Source: Anaerolineales bacterium UBA6055 (GTDB lineage Bacteria; Chloroflexota; Anaerolineae; Aggregatilineales; Phototrophicaceae). From it: DNA of 64,000 nt. The stretch spans positions 124,001 through 188,000 of the forward strand of contig DIYL01000038.1 in assembly GCA_002428985.1 (NCBI GenBank), read 5' to 3'. Shown piece by piece: positions 27,577 to 36,583 of the stretch (the stretch's first letter is position 1; every line of letters starts with the position of its first letter). The notes beneath the pieces were generated by a model, which ran no database searches, was not told the DNA's origin, and saw only the letters and a program-made list of their open reading frames with translations. The position numbers were made by a program, and so were the translations under genes.

Positions 27577-28545
27577 ATGATTCAAGATCCGATTCTGCTA
27601 AACGACTGGCATGCAGTCCTGCCTGTAAGCGAACTGGATGAGAAGAATGGTGTAGCGGGTGCGCGCATCATGGGCGAAGACATCGTCATTTGGCGATCTG
27701 GAGATCAAATTCTAGCGTGGAAAGACCTGTGTATCCATCGCGGGACACGACTCTCGTTAGGCGAAGTTCGTGATGGCGATAAGCTGATGTGTCCATATCA
27801 TGGCTGGACATACGATAGTGATGGTCAATGTGTGAAAATTCCTGCGCACCCTGAACAAACCCCACCAACTAAGGCGAAAGCATTTACATATCACGCCGCC
27901 GTCAAATACGATATGGTGTGGGTCTGCCTTGGTGAACCAGAACACAAGATCCCTGTGTTTGAAGAATGGGAAGATGACTCTTACCGAAAAATTTTGTGTG
28001 GGTCGTACAAATTTAATGCAGCAGGTCCACGCATGGTCGAAAACTTCCTTGATGTGGCACACTTTCCATTTGTCCACGAAAATATCCTCGGGACACAAGA
28101 TCGTCCCGAAATCCCTGATTATGATGTTGTTACAGATGAAAACGGCGTGACTGCATCCGATATTCGCGTCTTCCAACCCAACCCAGACGGAACAGGTGTC
28201 CCCAATTGGGTGACCTATACTTATAAAGTATATCGTCCGTTAGTCGCTTATTTCCGCAAAGAAGCCGAGCAGAAATTTGCTATTTTGCTGATGGTGACAC
28301 CCATCGAAGAACTAGAATCGCTCATGTGGATGTGGATGGTGATGACACATGGCGAAGGCACAGATGAGACCTTACGAGCCTTTCAGGATGAGATTGCATT
28401 ACAAGATTTGCCGATTGTCCAATCACAGCGTCCTGAACTCCTCCCGCTCGACCTACAAGATGAGTTACACTTACGTAGCGACAAAACAGCGATTGCCTAC
28501 CGCAAATGGCTCAATAACCTTGGGCTAACATTCGGTACAAGTTAA
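27577..28545 (+). CDS. Rieske non-heme iron aromatic ring-hydroxylating oxygenase, alpha-type
   Basis: A 322-residue oxygenase. The Rieske 2Fe-2S motif is C52-x-H54-x17-C72-x2-H75 (LCIHRG and MCPYHGW). The mononuclear iron site is ENFLDVAHFPFVH, with H162 and H167 as likely ligands and D159 as the bridge. Length and form resemble the vanillate demethylase/phenoxybenzoate dioxygenase and chlorophyllide-type group. These enzymes use electrons from a reductase, absent here, to hydroxylate or demethylate substrates in the cytoplasm. AAGGAAC precedes the ATG. The Nudix gene follows after 31 bp and may be co-transcribed. Confidence 0.88.
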   Translation: MIQDPILLNDWHAVLPVSELDEKNGVAGARIMGEDIVIWRSGDQILAWKDLCIHRGTRLSLGEVRDGDKLMCPYHGWTYDSDGQCVKIPAHPEQTPPTKAKAFTYHAAVKYDMVWVCLGEPEHKIPVFEEWEDDSYRKILCGSYKFNAAGPRMVENFLDVAHFPFVHENILGTQDRPEIPDYDVVTDENGVTASDIRVFQPNPDGTGVPNWVTYTYKVYRPLVAYFRKEAEQKFAILLMVTPIEELESLMWMWMVMTHGEGTDETLRAFQDEIALQDLPIVQSQRPELLPLDLQDELHLRSDKTAIAYRKWLNNLGLTFGTS

Positions 28546-28576
28546 ACAAGACAATCAAACATATAGGGGCAAGCCA

Positions 28577-29008
28577 ATGAAACAGGGAATTGATTATGTG
28601 GGTGTAGGAGTCGGCGCAGTTGTCGTTAATGATGCGGGACAGGTCTTTCTGTCCCAACGTGGCGAACAAGCCAGCAATGAACGTGGAACATGGGAATTCC
28701 CCGGCGGAAAAGTCGAATTTGGTGCAACCCTCCATGACACACTCAAGCGCGAATTCATGGAAGAATATGGTATGACGATTGAGATCATCGAATTATTGAG
28801 TGTAGATGACCATATCCTTGAGGATGAAGCACAACATTGGGTATCACCGACATTTATCGCTAAATCTGTTGGTAATGCCCCTAAAATCCTTGAGCCACAT
28901 AAGTGTAGTGCCATCGGTTGGTTTGATATAGATAATCTCCCAAGTCCACTATCACTGATCACTCAATACAATGTACGGGATTATCGTGAAAAATTACGCG
29001 ATATATAA
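28577..29008 (+). CDS. Nudix hydrolase (MutT-like)
   Basis: A 143-residue Nudix protein. The box is GKVEFGATLHDTLKREFMEE followed by YGM (about 38-60): the REfxEExG core that binds the catalytic metals is intact, but the first conserved Glu of G-x5-E is Ala. An N-terminal VGVGAVVVNDAGQVFLSQR strand pair and a C-terminal CSAIGWFDIDNLP segment fit the MutT/dCTP-pyrophosphohydrolase-like branch. It should cleave a nucleoside diphosphate derivative; substrate unknown. It lies 31 bp after the Rieske gene on the same strand. Confidence 0.85.
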   Translation: MKQGIDYVGVGVGAVVVNDAGQVFLSQRGEQASNERGTWEFPGGKVEFGATLHDTLKREFMEEYGMTIEIIELLSVDDHILEDEAQHWVSPTFIAKSVGNAPKILEPHKCSAIGWFDIDNLPSPLSLITQYNVRDYREKLRDI

Positions 29009-29098
29009 GGAGATTTTTCGCCCACTTAAGCTATTCTTAATGTCATTACAATAGGATAAGATTGCTCGTTTAACTATTTTAATACCTAGGAACGTATC

Positions 29099-29932
29099 AT
29101 GAGTCAATCGAATACACCTATCATTCTGTTTACCAATGACGATGGCATTGAATCCCCCGGATTATGGGCTGCTGTCTCGGCATTTAAAGGTGTAGGGCGA
29201 TTGCTCGTGGTCGCACCGCGTGAGCAGCAATCGGGGATGGGGCGTAGTATGCCTGTTTATAGTGAAGGTCGCATCTACCCGTATGATGTGCCGATTGATT
29301 GCGATAATTGTGCTGCTTATGCTGTCGATGGTACACCAGCGCAAGCTGTTCAACACGGTGTCCTTGAATTATCAGAGTATAAACCTTCGTTGCTGGTATC
29401 TGGGATTAACTATGGGGAAAATACAGGTAATGGAGTCACGATTTCTGGAACAGTTGGTGCAGCTATAGAAGCAGCAAGCCTCGATATTAAGTCCATTGCA
29501 GTGAGCCAACAAACCCCTAAAGATTTACACCTCACCTATTCTGAAGAGGTCGATTTTAGTGTTGCTGCCCAAGTTACAGTCAAATTTGGGACGTGGTTGA
29601 TGGAACATGACAGCCTACCCGATGATGTGGACCTACTAAAGATTGATGTACCTGCTGGCGCAACTGAAGATACCGAATGGCGCATGACTCGTCTATCACG
29701 TCGACGTGTCTATTGGCCAACACGCCCTGAGCGAGTCTCTATCCATGATACAGGTAAGCTCGGTTATACATTTAATGCTGATCCCGCTCAGGCAGAACCC
29801 GACAGTGATGTGTATGCGCTCCTAAAAGACAAAGTCATCTCTGTCACGCCCATGAGCCTAGATATGACATCGCGCACCGATATGTTCCGTCTGCGCCAAA
29901 TTGTCGAAGGTAAGCGTCAGTACGGCGGTTAG
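29099..29932 (+). CDS. surE: 5'/3'-nucleotidase SurE
   Basis: A 277-residue SurE phosphatase that dephosphorylates nucleoside monophosphates and is linked to stationary-phase survival. The metal-binding opening is LFTNDDGIESPGL with D14 and D15; VVAPREQQSGMGRSM and SGINYGENTGNGVTISGTVGAAIEA are the next family motifs, and the Asn in SGINYG is a metal ligand. Length is normal. The ATG is preceded by AGGAACGT. Single gene, convergent with the propeller protein. Confidence 0.93.
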   Translation: MSQSNTPIILFTNDDGIESPGLWAAVSAFKGVGRLLVVAPREQQSGMGRSMPVYSEGRIYPYDVPIDCDNCAAYAVDGTPAQAVQHGVLELSEYKPSLLVSGINYGENTGNGVTISGTVGAAIEAASLDIKSIAVSQQTPKDLHLTYSEEVDFSVAAQVTVKFGTWLMEHDSLPDDVDLLKIDVPAGATEDTEWRMTRLSRRRVYWPTRPERVSIHDTGKLGYTFNADPAQAEPDSDVYALLKDKVISVTPMSLDMTSRTDMFRLRQIVEGKRQYGG

Positions 29933-29953
29933 ACTTGACTTGGTAACAACAAA

Positions 29954-30859
29954 CTAGTCTTGCTCTGTTTCATCGTCAGCATCACGCGCACCATATTGCA
30001 GGACAGTGACCCTATCCGATTGAAGCACGACCAGTTGACCGTTATCAGCAAACATCATATCTTGCGCAAATCCGCGTCCATCAACAGCAAGTTGGTTAAC
30101 AAGGGATTCTTTTTCGCCATATATTTCGACTCCGTTAGACCCACCGACAAGAATCTGCCCGTCTTCGTCAACGACCATCGCATCGCGTAACGTAAACTGC
30201 TCAATCAATTCGACATAACGATTACGCACCTCGCCAAACTCATCAAACTGGTAAAAACTGCCCTCACTTTGGTGATAATAGTACAAGAAGCCATCTTCCC
30301 CGACCATAAAATGATCAAAGATGCCGGGAGAGTCACCCGTCATATTTTCGAAGAATTCTTCATGGGGAGGCGTTACAGCCCGACCATCAAACCCTATATG
30401 GAAGAGTGTATCCCCACCGAAAAATGTCGTTGCATAAAATGTACCATCATCAAGCGTCGCAAGGCGGCTATAATATTGTGTGGTCAGGCTACCGGGGATT
30501 TCACGGATAAATTCTCCCTCAGCGTCAAAGAAGGCGATTGCACCACTGTGTGCGATATATAATTGATTATCAACATCGACAACCATATCATCAATACCAC
30601 CATCAATTTCGCTCTCCAGTATGCCTTGTGGATCCCCTTTATCATCAAAGATGTAAACTTGCCCGTTGTTACCTGCAATATAAAATCGTGACAAATCGGA
30701 CGGTGCTGCAAATGCCACAACCGAGTCAAAATCGTTATCATCAATGACAATTTCAAACGATATAAGTATCCTGCCAAAATTTTCAACAGGGTCATCTTGC
30801 GTCAATGTTGGCAGTACACTACACAGAACTATACAAATCACGAGTACGTATTTTTTCAT
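29954..30859 (-). CDS. Secreted beta-propeller (NHL/SMP-like) protein
   Basis: A 301-residue exported protein. The signal peptide is KKYVLVICIVLCSVLPTLTQ; the ATG at 30859 has GGGAGAG upstream and is preferred over the in-frame ATG at 30898. The mature part is a run of four-stranded blade patterns such as RFYIAGNNGQVYIFDDKGDPQG, QLYIAHSGAIAFFDAEGEFIRE and QILVGGSNGVEIYGEKE, typical of NHL or vgb-type propellers. There are no catalytic residues I can name; a ligand-binding or structural role is likely. Acidic tail DADDETEQD. Confidence 0.72.
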   Translation of the reverse strand: MKKYVLVICIVLCSVLPTLTQDDPVENFGRILISFEIVIDDNDFDSVVAFAAPSDLSRFYIAGNNGQVYIFDDKGDPQGILESEIDGGIDDMVVDVDNQLYIAHSGAIAFFDAEGEFIREIPGSLTTQYYSRLATLDDGTFYATTFFGGDTLFHIGFDGRAVTPPHEEFFENMTGDSPGIFDHFMVGEDGFLYYYHQSEGSFYQFDEFGEVRNRYVELIEQFTLRDAMVVDEDGQILVGGSNGVEIYGEKESLVNQLAVDGRGFAQDMMFADNGQLVVLQSDRVTVLQYGARDADDETEQD

Positions 30860-31040
30860 CACATCTCTCCCAAATTGATGTTGCATAGATAGTCTCATAG
30901 TAGCTGAACTGCGCCGTAATGCAAATTACGTCGTGGTAATATCAGCGCAGGATTAGACACCTCTAGTTGGCACTACACGCAAAGGCTATCCATGTTACAC
31001 TAAGCGATATATTGATAAAACAAACACAGGATAGATCCCT

Positions 31041-31817
31041 ATGCGTTTAGCAGTATTTGCGGATATTCACGGTAATTTACCCGCCCTATCTGCCATGTTA
31101 GCAGATATGGAGAATAGTGATGATTTTGACCAAATTTGGTGTTTAGGTGATCTTGCTGCATTGGGTGGCAATCCACATGAGGTCGTTCAAAAGCTAGTTG
31201 AGCTACGCGAACAATATGGCAAGGAAAAATTCAAAATTATCGGTGGCAATACCGACCGCTATTTAGTGACGGGTCAACGTTTCCCGATGACACCACCGGG
31301 TGAAGAAGAAAACTTTGATGCGTATCGCAATAACATCACAGCCATGAGTGCGGTCTATGATTGGAATTTGAGCCAACTGACATGGGACGATTTTTCCTTA
31401 CTCAAGAAAACACTACATCGTGAACTCCGTCATCATGTTAAAGACTATGGGATGGTGATGGGCTTCCATGCAATCCCCGGCAATGATGAATCGATGTCTT
31501 TACGTCCTGACACCGATGAAGAAGAAGCTAATGATGCACTGTTAGATCGTGCAGGGAAACTTGCTATTTGTGGTCATACCCATCTTGCAATGGAGCGACA
31601 TGTTGGCTCATGGTTGGTGGTCAATCCCGGTAGTGTCGGCATGTCATTTGCCAACCCCGGCTATGCAGAGTGGGCATGCTTCGATTGGGTTGATAATCAA
31701 GTCGCGGTCGATTTACGCAGTGTAGCTTACGATGTGGACGCGACGTTAGCGCAATGGGAAGCAGCTGGGTATCCAAGTCTGGATTGGGCACGTAATCGCC
31801 TCTCAGATGAAAGCTAA
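31041..31817 (+). CDS. Metallophosphoesterase (YfcE/MJ0936-like)
   Basis: A 258-residue calcineurin-fold phosphoesterase. The dimetal ligands are in VFADIHGNLPAL (D-x-H), WCLGDLAALG (G-D), IIGGNTDRY (G-N-T-D in place of G-N-H-D), MGFHAIPGND (H) and ICGHTHLAM (G-H-x-H). The class fits the YfcE-like phosphodiesterases. The next gene starts inside its last codons (11-bp overlap), so both are translated from one message. Confidence 0.88.
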   Translation: MRLAVFADIHGNLPALSAMLADMENSDDFDQIWCLGDLAALGGNPHEVVQKLVELREQYGKEKFKIIGGNTDRYLVTGQRFPMTPPGEEENFDAYRNNITAMSAVYDWNLSQLTWDDFSLLKKTLHRELRHHVKDYGMVMGFHAIPGNDESMSLRPDTDEEEANDALLDRAGKLAICGHTHLAMERHVGSWLVVNPGSVGMSFANPGYAEWACFDWVDNQVAVDLRSVAYDVDATLAQWEAAGYPSLDWARNRLSDES

Positions 31818-32466
31818 ACCGGATATGCCAAAACGTGAAAAATTATTCAGCGATATGACGGGGGATGACCGTCAGATAGCAATACTTGTTGCGCAAGTCG
31901 GCGGGATGCCTAATGAATTACAGATTATCGTCGAAACCGCCCAATTTGATGAGAAAGAAGAGGGGTTGCGCCCGCTTAATAACTATATTATACGAGTACT
32001 CGGTGCAATTGAGCACCGTCTTGTGACGATGGGCACAACTGTCAGCACCATACAGATTCTTGAAGATCACCCGCTACTTTACCAATACAACAAGACTCCT
32101 GTCGCTTTATTTGTGCGCGGTAACCCTACCGACATAAATGCCGTGATTCTCGACATCACACAGGCACACAGTGAGGTCTTTGGCTTATGGCGACGTTTCC
32201 CAGAATATATGAACATCGAACAGCCCCTTTATAGCTTGTTTGAATCAGGTGGCGGATTGCTCGGTCAGATGCCAAAACCACTCGCAGATAAATTGGTACC
32301 TGTCTTAGAAAAACATGGGTTAGAAACCAAAGTCATTGAAGGTCAGAATCCAGCAGATAAAAACACCAATCCCATGCTCACAGAGCAAAAAATAAAAGTG
32401 TTATTCATCGGGGCTTCGTATTTTATCTCGTATGCGTTCTCGATTGATGAGTTCGGCAAAGTTTAA
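31807..32466 (+). CDS. Conserved hypothetical protein coupled to the phosphoesterase
   Basis: A 219-residue soluble protein overlapping the phosphoesterase gene by 11 bp. It has several mixed alpha/beta segments: RQIAILVAQVGGMPNELQIIVETAQ, YIIRVLGAIEHRLVTMG, PVALFVRGNPTDINAVILDITQAH. No catalytic motif or membrane segment is visible. An internal ATG at 31825 (MPKREKL) could be the real start. Coupling suggests it works with the phosphoesterase; function unknown. Confidence 0.7.
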   Translation: MKAKPDMPKREKLFSDMTGDDRQIAILVAQVGGMPNELQIIVETAQFDEKEEGLRPLNNYIIRVLGAIEHRLVTMGTTVSTIQILEDHPLLYQYNKTPVALFVRGNPTDINAVILDITQAHSEVFGLWRRFPEYMNIEQPLYSLFESGGGLLGQMPKPLADKLVPVLEKHGLETKVIEGQNPADKNTNPMLTEQKIKVLFIGASYFISYAFSIDEFGKV

Positions 32467-32550
32467 GCAAACGCAAGATTTTGCAAGATACGCGATGGTG
32501 TCGTGTTTATACTGGGATAATATCAATCAGCTAGGGAGAACGCACCTACA

Positions 32551-33174
32551 ATGACACAACGTAATGTTGGTATCATGCTTTTTGAAGAAATCGAAGTTTT
32601 GGATTTTGCAGGACCATTTGAAGTCTTTAATGTCACCGCAGAGTTGAATGATCCGGCACCCTTTAATGTGTATACCGTCGCTGAAACGCATGCACCCGTA
32701 AAGACACGCGGGAAGCTCAATATCAATCCGAATTACAGCATCTATAGTATGCCCAAAACCGATATTTTGATTATTCCCGGTGGTGCTGGTTCACGCGCTC
32801 TATTAGGCAAGCCGAACGTTATTGCATGGTTACAAGGGCAATATGAACAAGTCCAACATCTTGCATCGGTTTGCACAGGCTCAATTGTATTGGGCAAAGC
32901 AGGCTTACTCGACGGACTCAACGTGACTACCCACCATGAAAATCTGGACGAACTCCGCCAGTATGTGTCTGATGACACAACCATCGAAGCCAAACGCTAT
33001 CTCGATAACGGCAAAATTTTGACTTCCGGCGGGATTTCAGCAGGCATTGATATGTCGCTCTATCTTGTGCGGAAATTACTCGGCGATGAGGTACTCGCGA
33101 AAACCCTCAAAGAGATGGAATACACGTGGACACCAGATGTCACCAGCATATGGCATGAAGAGGCGATGAAGTAA
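32551..33174 (+). CDS. DJ-1/PfpI family protein (isonitrile hydratase-like)
   Basis: A 207-residue class I glutamine-amidotransferase-fold protein. The nucleophilic elbow is SVCTGS with C108, preceded by the conserved Glu region MLFEEIEVLDFAGPFEVF and the strand DILIIPGGAG. The wording FEEIEVLDFAGPFEVF and KAGLLDGLNVTTHHEN is shared with isonitrile hydratase (InhA-like) and the ligand domain of GATase1-AraC regulators, though no DNA-binding domain is present. A small-molecule hydratase or chaperone role is possible. Single gene. Confidence 0.85.
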   Translation: MTQRNVGIMLFEEIEVLDFAGPFEVFNVTAELNDPAPFNVYTVAETHAPVKTRGKLNINPNYSIYSMPKTDILIIPGGAGSRALLGKPNVIAWLQGQYEQVQHLASVCTGSIVLGKAGLLDGLNVTTHHENLDELRQYVSDDTTIEAKRYLDNGKILTSGGISAGIDMSLYLVRKLLGDEVLAKTLKEMEYTWTPDVTSIWHEEAMK

Positions 33175-33267
33175 TCTCATATCAATCGATAGAGAAGAAG
33201 CATGCCTCTACCGACAATTTCGTCTAAGCAGTTTGGTATGCAGATGGTCGAAAGAAATTAAAAACCT

Positions 33268-33299
33268 GTAGGGTCGAACCCGTGTGTTCGACCGCGCGG
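33268..33299. repeat. Small palindromic repeat (REP/MITE-like), copy 1
   Basis: The sequence begins TGTAGGGTCGAACC and forms a perfect 8-bp hairpin, GGTCGAAC (33272-33279) with GTTCGACC (33286-33293). It resembles copy 2 at 44007-44066 (TGTAGGGGCAAACC, loop ending in GTGT). It lies in a 327-bp intergenic stretch just before a gene relic. Such dispersed palindromes are spread by unlinked transposases in other genomes. Confidence 0.7.
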
Positions 33300-33416
33300 G
33301 AATATCACACGGTGAATATTCCTGTTGTGCCATGTTGTGCCAAAACCGGAGAAGGTCTTGCAGATGTTATGATTACGCTGGGTGAAGAATATCTGCGTCT
33401 GATTTTATATCCATAA
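33300..33416 (+). pseudogene. Relic of a GTPase G-domain (FeoB-like fragment)
   Basis: An open 38-codon stretch with no start codon encodes NIPVVPCCAKTGEGLADVM and then a helical LGEEYLRLILYP before TAA. The segment matches the G5 region of small GTPases, closest in wording to FeoB-type G domains (PVVP-x-x-AKTGEG). Nothing upstream continues the domain: the palindromic repeat abuts it. I read it as the surviving 3' fragment of a lost gene, perhaps broken by the repeat. Short length keeps confidence low. Confidence 0.4.
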
Positions 33417-33446
33417 CATAACCCTCGAATCGACAGCTATTAAAAT

Positions 33447-33480
33447 AAAAAGAGGCGAGCCGTCAGACTCACCTCTTTTT
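33447..33480. terminator. Bidirectional Rho-independent terminator
   Basis: AAAAAGAGGCGAG (33447-33459) pairs with CTCACCTCTTTTT (33468-33480) apart from one mismatch, with an eight-base loop and A/T runs on both sides. It lies 22 bp beyond the stop of the minus-strand TPR gene and would serve that gene. Confidence 0.88.
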
Positions 33481-33501
33481 GGGTTCTAAGTATGTTTATT
33501 T

Positions 33502-35202
33502 CTAGTGACCGCTACAACCATAATCCCAGCTTTTTGCAGGGGACATCATGGCATCGTTAACGTCGAGGTTAACGTTGATTGTACCATTTGCTCCACCTTC
33601 TGCGTGGCTGATGACCAATGTGTATTGACCGTCTGCTGGCAGCTCAAAAGCGTCGATTGTTGCGTTGTAATCGTTACGTGCGATGTCATCATCACCTGTA
33701 AGCGGTTGGTTGTCTGGACCGAGAACCATGATCAATGGATCAACGAAGCCAGGAGCAACTGTTTGAACATCAATGTCTACAGTTTGACCAGAGGTCGCGC
33801 TGAACGGAATGTTGTAGACCCAACCTTCACGCATTGGGAGATCGAATTGGCTTTCGCCAGCGATTTCTGTATGGTAGAAGTTACGGGTACGGTTGCGGAT
33901 GATGTATTGATAGAAGTCTGCTGCACTTTCTTCAGCTTCACCCATCAATTCATAGGTTAGACCGCGTGACAAGTATGGTAGTGCATAGTCACTGTTGAGG
34001 GTCAAGGCTAGGTTCATGTGGTCGATTGCTGTTGCATATTCGCCCATGTAACGGTAGGTGACGCCTGCCCAGTTCATTGCTTCTGCATCTTGGCTATTGA
34101 GTTCGAGTGCGTTTTGGAAGGAATCCAATGCTGCACTGTAATCACCAGCCATTAGAGCGCGATAGCCATCAGCTTTGTGGGTTGCAACTTCGTTACCGAA
34201 TGCAACTTGACCGGAGAAGTCGAAAGCAACTTCGATAAGACCAGTTGTGCTACCACCAGCGTGGGTCACAATAATTGTGTATTCACCACTGACAGGAGCA
34301 GTGAAGTTAATGTAGCTGTCCCACCATTCGCCGGAGTCGTCGTTAGCGATCAATGGTTGACCTTCTGGATTAAGGATAACAACCAATGGATCCGCATCAA
34401 CATCACGTTGAACGCTGGTTGCGCTGACAACAATGTCTTGTCCTGCTGTTGCATTGAATGGGAAGAAGTATACATAACCATCATTCATTTGAACTTCGGT
34501 TGTACCCATCCAAGGGAGGTTTTCGTTTGTGATTACTTGACGACCACGGAGATCAATCCATTCCATGTAATCGTTAAGCGCAGCATCCATGTTACCCATT
34601 TTTTCGTAGACGATACCACGGTTGAGGTATGGATAGTCTGCACCAGGTGCTTGATTCATCAAGGTGTTGCAATCGTTAAGCGCACGGTCGTATTCACCGA
34701 TTTCGCTGTATGCCCAGCAACGGTTGTTCAAAGCAGACAAGTTATTAGGGTTCATCTCAAGGCTGGTGGTGTAGTCTTGAGCTGCAAGTGCATGTTCACC
34801 CAAGTGGCTGTATGCAAAACCGCGTGCTGCAAAAGTATTTGCATCAGATTCGCCTTCAGCAATGAGAATGTTGTACATAGCGACAGCCGAGCGATATTCT
34901 TCGTTGCTCAGGTTATCCCATGCCATAGTTTTGATGGTTGATGCACTCAAAACGCCAGTAGGTGCATTCGCAGAATCTGCCAATGCGGCTTCTTGAGCAG
35001 CAATAATAGCTTCAAGTTCTGCAATCACAGCGTCCGAATTATCTTCGACAACTGGTGATACAGGTGACAAGAATCCAATGGTAACGACGACGGCAACCAG
35101 CACCAGCATTCCCTCGATAACAAGAGCACTCCAACGCTGGCTGAGGATGCGATCTTTGATAGACCGTTGTGGAATGTCATATTCCGGATATTGTTTGGTC
35201 AT
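33502..35202 (-). CDS. Membrane-anchored TPR protein with two prepeptidase-C-like domains
   Basis: A 566-residue protein with a cytoplasmic start YPEYDIPQRSIKDRILSQRWSAL, one transmembrane helix (about 27-48) and a large outer part. This outer part is a duplicated unit: TPR repeats (about 95-225, NTFAARGFAYSHLGEHALAAQDY and similar) followed by a beta domain of the bacterial prepeptidase C-terminal type (about 233-330; VSGEYTIIVTHAGGSTTG), then TPRs (about 340-430) and a second beta domain (about 445-550; ADGQYTLVISHAEGGANG). It is the first of three related TPR genes in a row. The role is probably binding of proteins or polymers at the cell surface. Confidence 0.75.
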   Translation of the reverse strand: MTKQYPEYDIPQRSIKDRILSQRWSALVIEGMLVLVAVVVTIGFLSPVSPVVEDNSDAVIAELEAIIAAQEAALADSANAPTGVLSASTIKTMAWDNLSNEEYRSAVAMYNILIAEGESDANTFAARGFAYSHLGEHALAAQDYTTSLEMNPNNLSALNNRCWAYSEIGEYDRALNDCNTLMNQAPGADYPYLNRGIVYEKMGNMDAALNDYMEWIDLRGRQVITNENLPWMGTTEVQMNDGYVYFFPFNATAGQDIVVSATSVQRDVDADPLVVILNPEGQPLIANDDSGEWWDSYINFTAPVSGEYTIIVTHAGGSTTGLIEVAFDFSGQVAFGNEVATHKADGYRALMAGDYSAALDSFQNALELNSQDAEAMNWAGVTYRYMGEYATAIDHMNLALTLNSDYALPYLSRGLTYELMGEAEESAADFYQYIIRNRTRNFYHTEIAGESQFDLPMREGWVYNIPFSATSGQTVDIDVQTVAPGFVDPLIMVLGPDNQPLTGDDDIARNDYNATIDAFELPADGQYTLVISHAEGGANGTINVNLDVNDAMMSPAKSWDYGCSGH

Positions 35203-35317
35203 TTTAAAAAATACCTCGCACTATCAGCTTACGATAAACACAGTCATAAAAACTGCTTGAACTGAAACGTAATATCATCTAGCCAGACAATCCGACTAGC
35301 TTATTACCAAAATAAAT

Positions 35318-36226
35318 TTATTCACCGCGTAAATCTATTATCCTAGATTGTGCCATAGGATTCGATTCTTCGCCAGCAAGTTGGATATATTTCTCATAAC
35401 TTGCTACAGCGGCAGCATCATAACCAAGGTCTTCATAGACCTGTCCCATATCCAGATACATCTGCGCATATTGTGCGCCGTAGAGATAGGCACGGTTAAA
35501 GTGCTCAACAGCGGTGAGTGGTTCATCCTGTGCTAACAAGATGCGCCCCAAATTGTAGTGTGCTAATGCACACGATTCGAAAGAGCAATTCGGTTGGATT
35601 TCAAAGACCTTCATGCAATCACGATAAGCGTCATCATAATTGCCCATCTCGACGTTAACCCAACACCGATTTTCATAGGCAATGACAGACTCAACAGGTG
35701 TATTAGATAGCTCAATTGCGGTATTACAGTGGGTCAGCGCATTATCAAATTGTTCCAACTCACCATAAGACCAACAGAGCGAATTGTGCCCGTCGAAAGA
35801 TGTAGCATCCATCTCGATGACTGTAGAGTAGTCCGCATGGGCTTCGATATAATCGCCACCATTAATGTTGGCATAACCGCGCCATACGTAGTTGTTTATA
35901 TTATTGGGTTCGGCATATACTGCCAGATCATACATACCTTCCGCTTCGGGGAATTGTTGGTTGCGGATGTAGTTGATACCATAGCTTTGGATTGTTTCGA
36001 TTGAAATACCATCGGAAGAGACAGGCTGTTCGATAATAACAGGTTCGACGATGGCTTGTTCCTGAGGCATATCTTCTTCTGTACCAAACGAGTCAAGCGC
36101 ACGTCCAGCCCCTACCGACAACACAATTGTGAGTACAATTTGGATAATGATTGCACTCCAGCGTTGGGCAAAGAATCGCTGGACAATATTTTTTTCTGGT
36201 ACATCATATTCAGGATATTTGTCGTA
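35318..36226 (-). CDS. Membrane-anchored TPR protein, second of three
   Basis: A 302-residue protein. The start YPEYDVPEKNIVQRFFAQRWSAI is clearly homologous to that of the gene at 33502-35202, followed by one transmembrane helix (about 25-42) and about six TPR units (for example FDNALTHCNTAIELSNTP and YEDLGYDAAAVASYEKYIQLAG). There is no beta domain. GAGG six bases before the ATG at 36226 supports this start over a GTG at 36247. The three neighbouring genes probably arose by duplication and domain loss or gain. Confidence 0.75.
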   Translation of the reverse strand, partial: YDKYPEYDVPEKNIVQRFFAQRWSAIIIQIVLTIVLSVGAGRALDSFGTEEDMPQEQAIVEPVIIEQPVSSDGISIETIQSYGINYIRNQQFPEAEGMYDLAVYAEPNNINNYVWRGYANINGGDYIEAHADYSTVIEMDATSFDGHNSLCWSYGELEQFDNALTHCNTAIELSNTPVESVIAYENRCWVNVEMGNYDDAYRDCMKVFEIQPNCSFESCALAHYNLGRILLAQDEPLTAVEHFNRAYLYGAQYAQMYLDMGQVYEDLGYDAAAVASYEKYIQLAGEESNPMAQSRIIDLRGE

Positions 36227-36583
36227 CATAAGTATCCTCAAAATCACTTAAAACCATTATACCGTATGGTTGTGCATTTTACCTATACGATTGGTCTACG
36301 TTTACCTGACGATTTGGCTAGAATTGGACTTACACATCTGCTGGTTATTGTTAGAGTCTTGTAACAACTCCATTCTTCAGCACTTTGTACAATTTGTCAC
36401 AATACATACACACGTCAAATTTATTTCAAAAATGAACATCTAGTTACTTTGAACAAAGCGTATAAACAGATTATCACAAAAATCTTGCGCTGTCATTAAA
36501 ACTTAACGACAATTCATGACTATTTGCTGTTGTTCATATTTTACGGATAGGGTGATGTTCTACACCACCCTCACATATGCGAT
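36227..36583. other. Intergenic region between the second and third TPR genes
   Basis: A 357-bp A/T-rich spacer. The hairpin AGGGTG (36549-36554) with CACCCT (36566-36571) directly follows the stop of the third TPR gene and may end its transcript. The remainder should hold the promoter of the second TPR gene. No small gene or RNA is evident. Confidence 0.45.

Noticed and set aside
30860..30898. Longer N-terminus for the propeller protein
   Set aside because: The additional 13 residues would bury the signal peptide, and the ribosome site fits the ATG at 30859.
34177..34941. Plus-strand frame of about 254 codons rich in Cys and Val opposite the first TPR gene
   Set aside because: It is the antisense of conserved TPR and beta-domain coding sequence.
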